From positions 1-64,000 of the forward strand of contig DAIDHS010000002.1 of NCBI GenBank assembly GCA_027451985.1: DNA of 64,000 nt. The letters are read 5' to 3'. The notes below the pieces were generated by a model, which did not search any database, had not been told where the DNA came from, and worked only from the letters and a program-made list of their open reading frames with translations. Position numbers and translations under genes: made by a program. This DNA comes from Elusimicrobiota bacterium (GTDB taxonomy: Bacteria; Elusimicrobiota; Elusimicrobia; UBA1565; UBA9628). Positions 27,806-36,541 of the stretch are shown piece after piece (position 1 is the stretch's first letter; each line of letters opens with the position of its first letter).

Positions 27806-29527
27806 CTAGCGGCCGGCGTCTTCTTTGAGGTAGGTCGTCAGCTGCGCGGGCTTGGGCTTCAACTCCACCTTGGGCGGCTTCGCGTTCCGATCGAGGCTCA
27901 CCAGGAAGCCGTGGCCGGTCTTGTCTTCCCACGCCTCCTCGAACTGCTGCGCGGGAACGTAGCGCATGCCCTCGCCCGTGCCCGTGTCGTTGACGTAGTA
28001 GCCCAAAATCTTGCCGTTGGAGCCCAGCTCCGCGCCGGAAACGTAGACCGCGTGGTCCACGGGGCCGGGCTTGTCGTCCCAGAGCCGGTTCGAGCGCAGG
28101 GCCACGATGGCTCCGCCGCCGTATGCGATGGACTGCTTCAAATCCCGGGTCGTGGCCTGGTAGATGAGCTTGCTCGGCAGGTGATGGGCCGTGAGCAGCT
28201 GATTGGAATTGGGCATCTCCGTGCCCTCGAAGGGCGAACTGATGCCCGCTTGCGGGTCGTTCTCCCCGTACCAGCCGTTCTTGTAGGCCTCCTGGGCCAG
28301 CGCCGCCGGATTGGCGCTGATGTCGTGGGCGCGCAGGGCCTCGTACTGGGATTCCACGCCGCAGGTGCCCGACTTCTGATGGACGATGTAGGGCAGCGCC
28401 ACAAGGGGATGGCCGATGGTCGTGCTCATGCCGAAGTAATGCCAAAAGGTGATCTCGTACTCCTGCTTGATGCGGCTCATGGCCGCCTCGATGCCGCGCG
28501 CGCCGAAATTTTCCTGCTTGACCGCCGCGGCGTTGTCCAAGGAGGGCAGCGGCGGCGCGCCGCGGGCATACTTGGGGCGCAAGGACCGGTCGGACTTCGA
28601 GAACAGCGGCGAGAGATCTGGGCCGGGAACCTTCTTGGGCAAAACCAGGAGCGAGCCCGGGCCGGCCAGCACCGTCTGGCCCCCTTTGCCCGCCTGGGAC
28701 TGGTCGAAGAGGCCGCCGAGCCAGGCCTTCATGCGCATGAGCCCGAAGTTCTCCTGGTTGAGCCCGCTGGCCTCGAGCGTCTTGATCTTTCCCGCGACGG
28801 CGCGCACCATCTCCTGCTCGCGCGCCTTGTCGGCCTTGCTCACGACGAGCAGCGGTCGCAAATAAGGATACCAGCTGACGGGGATGGAGGTCTTCTTCCC
28901 CTTCACGAGATAGGAACCGCCCAGAGGCACCCTCTGCCAGAGAAACGCCCGGATGGACAGGCTGAACGCGTCGTTGATTTTTTTCGGCTCCTTGGCCCAC
29001 TTGAGGTACTGCGCGTGCGCGTAGCCGGCCTCGCAGTAGGTTTGGGCGAGGTAGCTTTTCTGCTGGGCGGGAGTGTAGGGGACGACGGGCATAGAGGGCC
29101 GGCTCTTGACGCCGTCGAAGGAGAGCATAAACGCCATGACGTTGGGCATGGCGTGGAGAAAGTCGCACTGGAACTGGGGCACGGGACCGTCGTAGTCCTT
29201 GAGCACGCCCGCCATCTCCGGGCAGGTCTGCGCGATGTTGACGTGCTCCCGGTAAGCCGCGCCGCCGGGCCCGGTCACGGAGCAGCGGGCGACGTAAACC
29301 TGCGTCTCGCCGGACTTGCAGGGGTGGAGATCCGCCGGGCCGACCACGGCCAAGCTCTTCTTCAGCGTATCGTAATCGCCCTTGTTCAAGCATTCGTAGG
29401 CGTAGTCCAGGTGCAGGCGGCCGGAGGACGCCGCGGAAACGCCATGGGCCGCGGCGGGAAGGGCGGCGGTGAAAGCCAGGAGGAAAGCCGAAGCCGCGGC
29501 GGAGAAAAAACGCTGCGATGGTTTCAT
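27806..29527 (-). CDS. Exported putative cysteine peptidase (C39-like/papain-like fold candidate)
   Basis: Signal peptide MKPSQRFFSAAASAFLLAFTAALPAAAHG; C-terminal SGTCGVESQYEALRAH...PVDHAVYVSG...GYYVNDTGTGEGMRYVPAQQFEEAW matches a Cys-His-Asn/Asp order. Confidence 0.6.
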   Translation of the reverse strand: MKPSQRFFSAAASAFLLAFTAALPAAAHGVSAASSGRLHLDYAYECLNKGDYDTLKKSLAVVGPADLHPCKSGETQVYVARCSVTGPGGAAYREHVNIAQTCPEMAGVLKDYDGPVPQFQCDFLHAMPNVMAFMLSFDGVKSRPSMPVVPYTPAQQKSYLAQTYCEAGYAHAQYLKWAKEPKKINDAFSLSIRAFLWQRVPLGGSYLVKGKKTSIPVSWYPYLRPLLVVSKADKAREQEMVRAVAGKIKTLEASGLNQENFGLMRMKAWLGGLFDQSQAGKGGQTVLAGPGSLLVLPKKVPGPDLSPLFSKSDRSLRPKYARGAPPLPSLDNAAAVKQENFGARGIEAAMSRIKQEYEITFWHYFGMSTTIGHPLVALPYIVHQKSGTCGVESQYEALRAHDISANPAALAQEAYKNGWYGENDPQAGISSPFEGTEMPNSNQLLTAHHLPSKLIYQATTRDLKQSIAYGGGAIVALRSNRLWDDKPGPVDHAVYVSGAELGSNGKILGYYVNDTGTGEGMRYVPAQQFEEAWEDKTGHGFLVSLDRNAKPPKVELKPKPAQLTTYLKEDAGR

Positions 29528-29603
29528 GCTTATGGTGTAGCCCCGTCCCGGCCGCGAGGTCACCGTCTAAAGACCCAGAAGCGCGTAGGACCAAAGGCCC
29601 ATT

Positions 29604-29632
29604 ATTGTTGTGTGCGCCGCGCGATTTGTCAA
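29604..29632 (-). promoter_or_regulatory. Promoter TTGACA-N17-AACAAT of the putative cysteine peptidase
   Basis: Minus strand TTGACA 29632..29627, AACAAT 29609..29604, 17-nt spacer. Confidence 0.55.
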
Positions 29633-29636
29633 GGGG

Positions 29637-30311
29637 TTACGGCTGCGTCCAGCCGAGCTTGCCCGCGACGTCGGGGCTTTGCAGGACGTTGGCCGCGTCC
29701 TTGGCGGCCTGCGCGAAAATCTGATTCAAGGCCGCGTTCTCGGCCGCGACCGGGTCGCCGTATTGGCTCAGCGCCGCCTGCGCGCGGTAGGTGGAATCCA
29801 AAATTCTCCAGTTGAACTCGCCGTCCCCCGCCGCGCGCGCGAACACCTGCAAGTTGAGCGCCAGCGTGAACTCCCCGCCCTCCGCGGCGTCGGGCTCCAC
29901 CGAAGCCTGCGTCACTTCGCCCAGGACGAAGAGCCTGGCCCCCTTGGCGCGCGCGGCCAGCTCGTCGTCATTCTCGGGGTCGTCCAGCACCGAAGCGGAG
30001 GAGACCAGACCGTCTTGGGAAAGTTCTTGCGCGAGCGCGCGGGTGATGTCTGCGGGAGAAAGCTCGGGCCAGGAGTCCTGCGGTGCGCGGGCCAGGTCCG
30101 GCGCGGAGGCGCCGGGCTCGGTCAGGTCATTCAAGGGCTGCACGGCCGCGGCGGCCGGAAAGAGCGGCGCCTGGGCGTCGTGCCCCGGCCAGAGCGGCTT
30201 GTTGGGCTTATAAAGGAAGGGCGCGCGGGAGCAAGAGGCAAGAACGGCCAGTATGGCAGAGAACGTTAGAACCGTGGTCCCTCCGCGCATCCGAACGCAG
30301 TTTTGTATCAT
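29637..30311 (-). CDS. Putative lipoprotein
   Basis: Lipobox in TTVLTFSAILAVLASC; no family recognised. Confidence 0.6.
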   Translation of the reverse strand: MIQNCVRMRGGTTVLTFSAILAVLASCSRAPFLYKPNKPLWPGHDAQAPLFPAAAAVQPLNDLTEPGASAPDLARAPQDSWPELSPADITRALAQELSQDGLVSSASVLDDPENDDELAARAKGARLFVLGEVTQASVEPDAAEGGEFTLALNLQVFARAAGDGEFNWRILDSTYRAQAALSQYGDPVAAENAALNQIFAQAAKDAANVLQSPDVAGKLGWTQP

Positions 30312-30369
30312 GGCCCCTTATTGTACCCCGACGGCAACGAAGTTCGACGCGGGTGCACTCGCGGTCGTC

Positions 30370-30954
30370 TCAGGACGACTGGTCCGAGGTGATCGCCATA
30401 ACATTTAAACTAACTTTTCCAAAAAGGTAGTAGAGCGGCTCGAAAGGCAGCCACAGGCCCTGGGAAAAACTCTGATGCAGGGTGTCTAGGATGCAGGCGA
30501 CGCCCAGAATGGCCGCCACCCAATAAAGCGTGCCGCTCGCCTTGGCCCAATAGCGCACCTGCGGGTGGGAGTCGTCCTTCGCGGCGCCGCGAGCCGGAAG
30601 GCAAGCAGCACCGGGCCGCATCGGGGAATGCTGTTGCGGCCCGGCATAACGCCGGGGCATGGCGGGCGGCTGGGCCGCGGGAACGGCAGGAACGGACGCG
30701 GGCCGCGCGCTCGCGCCCGGCGCGGCCGAGGGCGGCGGGGCGAACCAAATCCACAGAGTCCACTCGCCGCGCAGCTTGTCGGCGGCCTTGATTTCCCCCG
30801 CTCTGAAAAGCGCGTTCATCGCCGCCTCGGCCTCGGGGCGCTTCAAGGCCAGGCGCGTCATGACGTCCTTCAGGGTAAATTCGCCCAGCTCGCGGCACAC
30901 GCGCCGCGCGAGCTCGACGATGGAAGGGTCCGGCGCCGGAGGCGTCTGGGCCAT
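30370..30954 (-). CDS. Hypothetical protein, possible N-terminal winged helix and C-terminal TM
   Basis: N-terminal LARRVCRELGEFTLKDVMTRLALKRPEAEAAMNALFRAGEIKAADK; TM-like GTLYWVAAILGVACILDTL. Confidence 0.55.
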   Translation of the reverse strand: MAQTPPAPDPSIVELARRVCRELGEFTLKDVMTRLALKRPEAEAAMNALFRAGEIKAADKLRGEWTLWIWFAPPPSAAPGASARPASVPAVPAAQPPAMPRRYAGPQQHSPMRPGAACLPARGAAKDDSHPQVRYWAKASGTLYWVAAILGVACILDTLHQSFSQGLWLPFEPLYYLFGKVSLNVMAITSDQSS

Positions 30955-31010
30955 GAGGCGGATTCTACGATATTTTTCGGGTTTTGAAGCGGCGCTTAGC
31001 GTCTTAGGTT

Positions 31011-32405
31011 TTAGCGCAGGACGAGATCGGAGGACGCGCTCAAGTTCGCGGGCCAGAGCTGCGGCGCCTGCGAGCGGTTGTCGCGGCGCGCCGCGTCTTC
31101 GACGCGCGGCGTGACGTAGCGGTAGAGCGATTGGACGGTCACGTGGCCCGAGGCGTTCATCGCGCCGCCGTCAAGGCCCTTCAAGAGATAGTAGGTGAAG
31201 AGCCCGTGCCCGGCCTGGGGCAAGACGCCCGAGACTTGATTGGCGCGGGACGCGGAGAGCGCCGCGATTTTGCCGCCGCCGTCGACGAAGCCTTCGTCCA
31301 CCTCGGTCACCAGCGGCCGCACGCCCGCGGCCAGCACCGAGCGCCCGCCCGCGCCCGAGAAGCAGGAGTCGAGCGCCACCAGAACGTGCTTGGCGGGCAG
31401 CCGGCCCAGTTCCTTATAGAGGCGGCTTAAAGGGTAGGCGGTGTCCGAAAGATATTCCGGGTCGCCGTCCCAGGGCACCAGGTAGGCCGCGCCGCTCTCG
31501 ACGTCGGGCGCGCCGTGGCCGGAGTAGTAGAAGAACACCGTAGACTTGGCGTCGACGTTGTTGGGCAGCCAGGACTCGACGTCCTTGATGAGCCCCGCGC
31601 GCGTGGCCCGGTCGCCGGTCAAAAAGGCGATGTTGCGCTCGGGATAGCCCAACGCCAAAAGATAGTTGCGCACGGCTTCGGCGTCCCGGGCCGCGAACTC
31701 GGCCGGCGGCAGGTTCTGGTAGCCGGTGATGCCGACCACGACCGCGTAGTCGTCCGCGTGCTGGGCTTCGTGGAAGTCGGGCGGACCCAAGGGGAGAGAA
31801 TACGAGGCAACGGCGGGAGAAGAAGGAACGGACGCGACGGGCGGCGCAAAAACAGTGGGCGTAGCGGGAGGCGGCGCCGCGGGCTCGCTCTGCGCCGACG
31901 AATCTTGCGCTCCGCCCGCTTTTTGCCGCGCCAAGACTTGCTCAAGATAGGCAGCAATATTCAAATAGCCCTTATCTTTAGCAAGACTTATGGCCGTAAC
32001 CTGAAAAACATTATCGTACCCACATTCTTCCGCGCAGTCCTCCTTCAGACCAACATGAGCACCATGCGCCACTAGAAATTTAACCGCATCAAAATGGTTA
32101 TTCATTGCCGCATACATCAGCGGTGACAGCCCCATAAGAGCCCCTCGACCATCGACATTGGCGCCTCTTGCTACCAAAGTCTGAAGAACAATCATGTTCC
32201 CAGTTTGGGCAGCCAACTGGATTGGGATCATTCCGATGTGGCCAGTAAAATCTACGCCGTTGGCGTAGCCGTTGATATTCGCTCCGTTGGAAATAAGGGA
32301 TTCTGCAGTAGCCGTATCGCCTTTGAGGATGGCTTTATTAAGAGGTGTTCCGCAACTAGAAAGAAAAAAAGGGAGGAACAAAACAACAAAAAAACTCTTT
32401 CTCAC
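31011..32405 (-). CDS. Lipoprotein with N-terminal ankyrin repeats and C-terminal caspase-like (peptidase C14) domain
   Basis: Lipobox FFLSSC; ankyrin pattern (AQTGNMIVLQTLVARGANVDGRGALMGLSPLMYAAMNNHFDAVKFLVAHGAHV); caspase His STVFFYYSGHGAPD and Cys HVLVALDSCFSGAGG. GTG start. Confidence 0.85.
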   Translation of the reverse strand: MRKSFFVVLFLPFFLSSCGTPLNKAILKGDTATAESLISNGANINGYANGVDFTGHIGMIPIQLAAQTGNMIVLQTLVARGANVDGRGALMGLSPLMYAAMNNHFDAVKFLVAHGAHVGLKEDCAEECGYDNVFQVTAISLAKDKGYLNIAAYLEQVLARQKAGGAQDSSAQSEPAAPPPATPTVFAPPVASVPSSPAVASYSLPLGPPDFHEAQHADDYAVVVGITGYQNLPPAEFAARDAEAVRNYLLALGYPERNIAFLTGDRATRAGLIKDVESWLPNNVDAKSTVFFYYSGHGAPDVESGAAYLVPWDGDPEYLSDTAYPLSRLYKELGRLPAKHVLVALDSCFSGAGGRSVLAAGVRPLVTEVDEGFVDGGGKIAALSASRANQVSGVLPQAGHGLFTYYLLKGLDGGAMNASGHVTVQSLYRYVTPRVEDAARRDNRSQAPQLWPANLSASSDLVLR

Positions 32406-32415
32406 ATTCTATACA

Positions 32416-32427
32416 AGTGTTAACACT
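32416..32427. repeat. Perfect 12-bp palindrome AGTGTTAACACT between two genes
   Basis: Read directly; followed on the minus strand by TTGTATAGAAT before the GTG start of the ankyrin-caspase gene. Confidence 0.6.
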
Positions 32428-32432
32428 CGATA

Positions 32433-33926
32433 TTATACTAGGGTGGCAAAAGAAAAACCCTTGAATGCATCCTCAATACCTTGCCAGAAAGTAGCCTTCA
32501 CTACAGATTGCTTTGCAACTACATCTTTAACAGCAGTATCTGTATTGATTGCGACAACAGCTGCGCCCGCCGTAGTAATAGCACCTAGAGTCGTTATTAA
32601 TACTCCCATCCCTTTCTGTCCCATTCCAACCATCATAAGCCCCATCAAAGTCGCTAGTCCTGCAATAGCAGTTGCTGCCCAAGCTAAATACTTAGCAACT
32701 GAAAAAGCCCATGTGCCCCATATCCCTGCTTGCGCTATAGCCCCAAAAATAGCCGCGAGAACTAGCAGCACCATCGCAATCATTAAAAAAGTTCCCGCAT
32801 TTTGCACCAATCCCGCAAAAGGCGAGGCGGTAACGCCCGCCGATGGCGGCGGAGTCGTCGTGCCGCCGCCGCTATAGCCGCCGCTGCCTTGAAATCCTCC
32901 GTTGGTGGGCCCGCCGCCGCCAAAGCCGGTGTTGTCCTGGCTGGGCGCTGGCGCGCTGCCGCCGCCTCCGCTGATGCCGGCGCCGGTAATCGCGCTGCCG
33001 TTGGATTGCCCCGTATCGAAGCCCTGGCCTGAACCGCTCTTGGCATACTGCGCGTTGCCGTTCGAGCCGTAGGACGTGTTGCTTCCCATGCTCTTCAACT
33101 GGCACTGGGCGTTCCCGCTGCCGCACACGCCTTCCCCGGAACCGCCGCCGCCGTTGGACAAAGCTTGGAACGCATGTCCGCCGCTGGTAAAGGCCGCAAT
33201 CTTGCCGGGGCCCGCGCCCTTGGCGTTAGACCCCCCTTTTCCGCCGCCGCCGGCGCCCAGAGCCCCGCCCGAAAGCCCGGCCAAGGACGCGCCCCCCGCG
33301 ACGGAAGAAGGTCCGCCCATGTCCGAGCCCAGGCCGCCCGCGCCGTTTCCCAATCCGGACCCCGAACCCAAATCCTGCTGCCCAGCCGCGCCGGCCTTCG
33401 CTTTCGCTTTGGCCGCGGCCAGAGCCTTGGCCTTGGCCAAGGCGTCAAAGGGCGAAGTTCCGGCAGCGCCCGCCGCCCCGGCCTTGGCCGCGCCCGCAGT
33501 GGAAGCTCCGGCCTGGCCCGAACCAGACGCCGCGCCGTTAGCCGCGGCGTTTTCCATGCTTCCGGGGTAGCCGCCCTTGGCGTCGGCCATGCCCAGGGAA
33601 TTCTGGTACCAGGGCTTATTCGTCGGCAGGCCCGAGACGTTGCCATAATGCGGCTTGGCGAAAATGCTCGCGAGGCCGCTCTTTAAGCCCGCCTGGCCCG
33701 CGGCGCCCGGCTTCAAGGTCTTGCCGACTTGATAAGCGCCCACGCCCAGCGTGGAGACGGCGAAGACGACGGCCATCTTGGCGCCCAAGGACAGGCCCGC
33801 GCCCGAGCCCCAGGGCGACGCGCCGCCGCCCAAAAAGTCGGGCAGAAAAGGGATGAGCTTGTTCTTCTTTTTTTTCTGGCCCACCTTGGCCAGTTTGATG
33901 GAGGGAATCTGAACTTGGGCATCCAT
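32433..33926 (-). CDS. Gly/Ala-rich membrane protein A (N-terminal TM, low-complexity linker, C-terminal TM cluster)
   Basis: MDAQVQIPSIKLAKVGQKKKKNKL..LSLGAKMAVVFAVSTLGVGAYQVGKTL; long Gly/Ala linker; FLMIAMVLLVLAAIFGAIAQ...LAWAATAIAGLATLMGLMMVGMG. Confidence 0.65.
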   Translation of the reverse strand: MDAQVQIPSIKLAKVGQKKKKNKLIPFLPDFLGGGASPWGSGAGLSLGAKMAVVFAVSTLGVGAYQVGKTLKPGAAGQAGLKSGLASIFAKPHYGNVSGLPTNKPWYQNSLGMADAKGGYPGSMENAAANGAASGSGQAGASTAGAAKAGAAGAAGTSPFDALAKAKALAAAKAKAKAGAAGQQDLGSGSGLGNGAGGLGSDMGGPSSVAGGASLAGLSGGALGAGGGGKGGSNAKGAGPGKIAAFTSGGHAFQALSNGGGGSGEGVCGSGNAQCQLKSMGSNTSYGSNGNAQYAKSGSGQGFDTGQSNGSAITGAGISGGGGSAPAPSQDNTGFGGGGPTNGGFQGSGGYSGGGTTTPPPSAGVTASPFAGLVQNAGTFLMIAMVLLVLAAIFGAIAQAGIWGTWAFSVAKYLAWAATAIAGLATLMGLMMVGMGQKGMGVLITTLGAITTAGAAVVAINTDTAVKDVVAKQSVVKATFWQGIEDAFKGFSFATLV

Positions 33927-33930
33927 GGGT

Positions 33931-35490
33931 TTATCCTATCCTCTCGCTGGGAATTGATTGAACCACGGCGACGCGGGCGCTGGGCGCATAAATCGACGCA
34001 AAGCCGCCCAGGCCGCCCGAACTGCCCGTGCCGCTCATGGCGCCCGACTGCATGTAGGCGCCCATCGCGGCGACGATGGCGCCGACGCCGGCGTATTTGG
34101 CGATCTTCGTGAGGAGACTGCTGGGGCTCTTCTCTTGCGATCCCAAAGCCATCGCAATCGCGCTGGCCGCGACGAGTCCGCCCGACAAAGTCAGCATCGA
34201 ACCGACCGCCTGCTGGCCGCCCGAGCCGATGGACGCGCCCAGCGTCACCACGATAATGCCCAGCAACGCCGCGATGCTGGCCAACACCGTCGCCATCGTA
34301 GAGACCACGGTGAAGCTCTTCGTTAATTTATTCGCGATGTAAATCAGCACGGCCGCGGCAAAAATCATCATCATGGCTTCATTGAGCATCCCCTGCCAGG
34401 GCGCCGCATTGCTTCCCGCCTGCGGCGTGGGCGGCGCGCCGAACTGATTGCTGCCGGCCGAGCCGCCGTTGGTGGGGCCGTTGGCGTTGCCCGCGCCCGA
34501 ACCGGAGCCCGTTCCGCTCCCGCCGGTGGAAACGCCCGCAGCTCCGCCGATGGGCGTGCCGCCGCTGACGCCCCCGGTATCGTAACGGCTGGCGCCTCCG
34601 CCGTAGCCCGGGTTGGTCATCTCGCCGTTGACCTGCCGGGCTTGGCCCACGGCGCCGTTTAAGCCCAGGCCTTGCAGGCCGCTCTTGGCCAAGGAGGCCA
34701 GACTGTGCGTCGCGCCGAAGCCCGTAGTCTGCGCGGCCTTGCGGCCGGGCGAAGACGCCGCGCCGGCCTTGGGCGTAAACGACGCGCCCGAGCCGCCGCC
34801 GGCCACGCGCCAGGACCCGGACTTAAATCCATTGTCGTTCAAGGTGGGGATGCCGCGCACCGTGCTCCCGGCACCGCCCCCAGACGCGCCCGCGGACCCC
34901 GCGGCCGCCACTCGGCCCGCCGCCGCTCGGCCCGCCGCCGCTCCGGCTTTGGCCCCGGCGGCTTGAGCCATCGCCGCTCTCGCCGCGGCGGGATTGGCCG
35001 CGCGCAGGCTCGCCAGCGAATCTTCGGTTTGGCCCGCGCCGGCCGCCTGCGCCGAAGCGCCGCCGGCTCCCACGGCGCCCGCTTTTTGCGCGGCCGGCGC
35101 CGCGAAAGGCCAAAACGAATGCGCGCCCGGAGCCCCCGGCGCCGCGTGCATCGCCTTGTAGCCCAAAAATCCCACGCCGCCCGCCAAGGCGCTGCCGCCC
35201 ACGGCCAAGGCGATGATGCCCGCCTTGGTGGCCATGACCCCGCCGCCGAATCCCAGGCGCGAGAGGCTTTCCAAAAATCCCTCGCCGCCGGCCCCCGCGG
35301 CTCCGGGCGCTGGCGCGCCTGTCGAAAGAGCGTCCGGGACGGCTTGGCCTCCGGCCTCGACCGCGTCCACCCCCGCCTCGTCGATCACCGGGTTGCGGCC
35401 CAAAAGCGAGGCGAGCCCGCTCCAGAATCCGGAGGGCTTTTTCTCCTCCTTGTTCACGTCCGGCCTAATGTCGGGTTTGGGAAGGTCCAT
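33931..35490 (-). CDS. Gly/Ala-rich membrane protein B, same architecture as protein A
   Basis: MDLPKPDIRPDVNKEEKKPSGFWSGLASLLG...TKAGIIALAVGGSALAGGVGFLGY; long linker; C-terminal TM helices (MMMIFAAAVLIYIANKL, ASIAALLGIIVVTLGASIG...). Confidence 0.65.
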   Translation of the reverse strand: MDLPKPDIRPDVNKEEKKPSGFWSGLASLLGRNPVIDEAGVDAVEAGGQAVPDALSTGAPAPGAAGAGGEGFLESLSRLGFGGGVMATKAGIIALAVGGSALAGGVGFLGYKAMHAAPGAPGAHSFWPFAAPAAQKAGAVGAGGASAQAAGAGQTEDSLASLRAANPAAARAAMAQAAGAKAGAAAGRAAAGRVAAAGSAGASGGGAGSTVRGIPTLNDNGFKSGSWRVAGGGSGASFTPKAGAASSPGRKAAQTTGFGATHSLASLAKSGLQGLGLNGAVGQARQVNGEMTNPGYGGGASRYDTGGVSGGTPIGGAAGVSTGGSGTGSGSGAGNANGPTNGGSAGSNQFGAPPTPQAGSNAAPWQGMLNEAMMMIFAAAVLIYIANKLTKSFTVVSTMATVLASIAALLGIIVVTLGASIGSGGQQAVGSMLTLSGGLVAASAIAMALGSQEKSPSSLLTKIAKYAGVGAIVAAMGAYMQSGAMSGTGSSGGLGGFASIYAPSARVAVVQSIPSERIG

Positions 35491-35499
35491 GAATCGTCC

Positions 35500-36462
35500 T
35501 CACATGCCCATCATGCCCATCATCAGCATGGGCAACATCATCATCATCATCTGCATCATCGTGTTCCCTGAGTTGGGCGTGACCGGCATGGGCGTGGGCG
35601 GCGTGACTTTCTTGGTCGTCAGGTTCGTCGGGTTCTGCTTCAAGTTCATGGGCGTTCCGCCGTTGCCGATGCCCACGCCTCCGCCGCTCTGCCCGCCCAT
35701 GGCTCCAATTTGCCCCGAAGCGTGCAGGCCGTCGAAATTGGTGGAGAGGCCCGAGGCCGCGGCAGCGTTGGAGGCCGCGTTGGCCGACTCGACCGCGCCC
35801 TTGGCCGCGGCTTGAAGCGCGGCCATCGCGTTACCGCCGCTGGGAGCGCCTTGCCCGCTTAAATCCGAGGCGTTCTGCAGGCTCGTCTGGGTCTGGCCTT
35901 CGTTGAAAGCCCCCGCGCCCGCGCCCAAAGCCGCAATCGGAGGCGGGCTGTACGACGCGCCGGAGCCGCCGCCCCCCCCGCCGCCGGAATCGTTGGAGAA
36001 GCCGGAGCCCAAAGACGGCGACTCCACGGGAATCTCCGGAGCCGACGCGGCCGCGCCCGAGAGCGCCGAAGCGCCGCCGGCCCCGCCGTGCAGGCCCGCG
36101 ATGGCCGCCAAATCGTCCGCGAAGCTGCGCGGTTTCGCCGCTGTTTTTTTAGCCGCCTCGGGGTGCGGGAACAAGCCGTCCATCGCGGCCCCGCCTTCCT
36201 TTTGATAGGCTCCTTGGCCCGAGCCCTGGCCGGGTGCGGGCACGCCCAAAGGCGAACCCGGAGCGCCTTCGGGGTTGTTGAGGGAGTTGAGGCTCTGCTT
36301 GACGGTCATCAAATTACGGCCGAAGGCGCTGTCGTTGAGGCCCTGCCCGGACTGATAGCTGGGGTAGGACACCCAGACGCCCACCGCGGAAAAAATAAGC
36401 AGCAAAACCCACCAGTATTTTTTGAACGGATCGCTGTTCTTGGAGAATTTAATGGTGGTCAT
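35500..36462 (-). CDS. Gly-rich single-TM protein C with Met-rich C-terminal tail
   Basis: MTTIKFSKNSDPFKKYWWVLLLIFSAVGVWVSYPSYQ; Gly/Ala/Ser linker; ends NTMMQMMMMMLPMLMMGMMGM. Confidence 0.65.
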   Translation of the reverse strand: MTTIKFSKNSDPFKKYWWVLLLIFSAVGVWVSYPSYQSGQGLNDSAFGRNLMTVKQSLNSLNNPEGAPGSPLGVPAPGQGSGQGAYQKEGGAAMDGLFPHPEAAKKTAAKPRSFADDLAAIAGLHGGAGGASALSGAAASAPEIPVESPSLGSGFSNDSGGGGGGGSGASYSPPPIAALGAGAGAFNEGQTQTSLQNASDLSGQGAPSGGNAMAALQAAAKGAVESANAASNAAAASGLSTNFDGLHASGQIGAMGGQSGGGVGIGNGGTPMNLKQNPTNLTTKKVTPPTPMPVTPNSGNTMMQMMMMMLPMLMMGMMGM

Positions 36463-36541
36463 ATCGCCGTCTTGCGTCTCTTTGGGAGTTTAGCCCGCGG
36501 CTCGGGCTTTGTCAATAGAAAACGGCTTTGATTACCGTCTT

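Noticed and set aside
27911-29815. 634-aa plus-strand ORF
   Set aside because: Antisense of the C39-like gene and part of the next lipoprotein gene; no domain.
34672-35571. Arg-rich 299-aa plus-strand ORF with His-rich end (HAHHAHHQHGQHHHHHLHH)
   Set aside because: Antisense of Gly-rich protein B and of the Met tail of protein C; the His run is the complement of ATG/Met codons.
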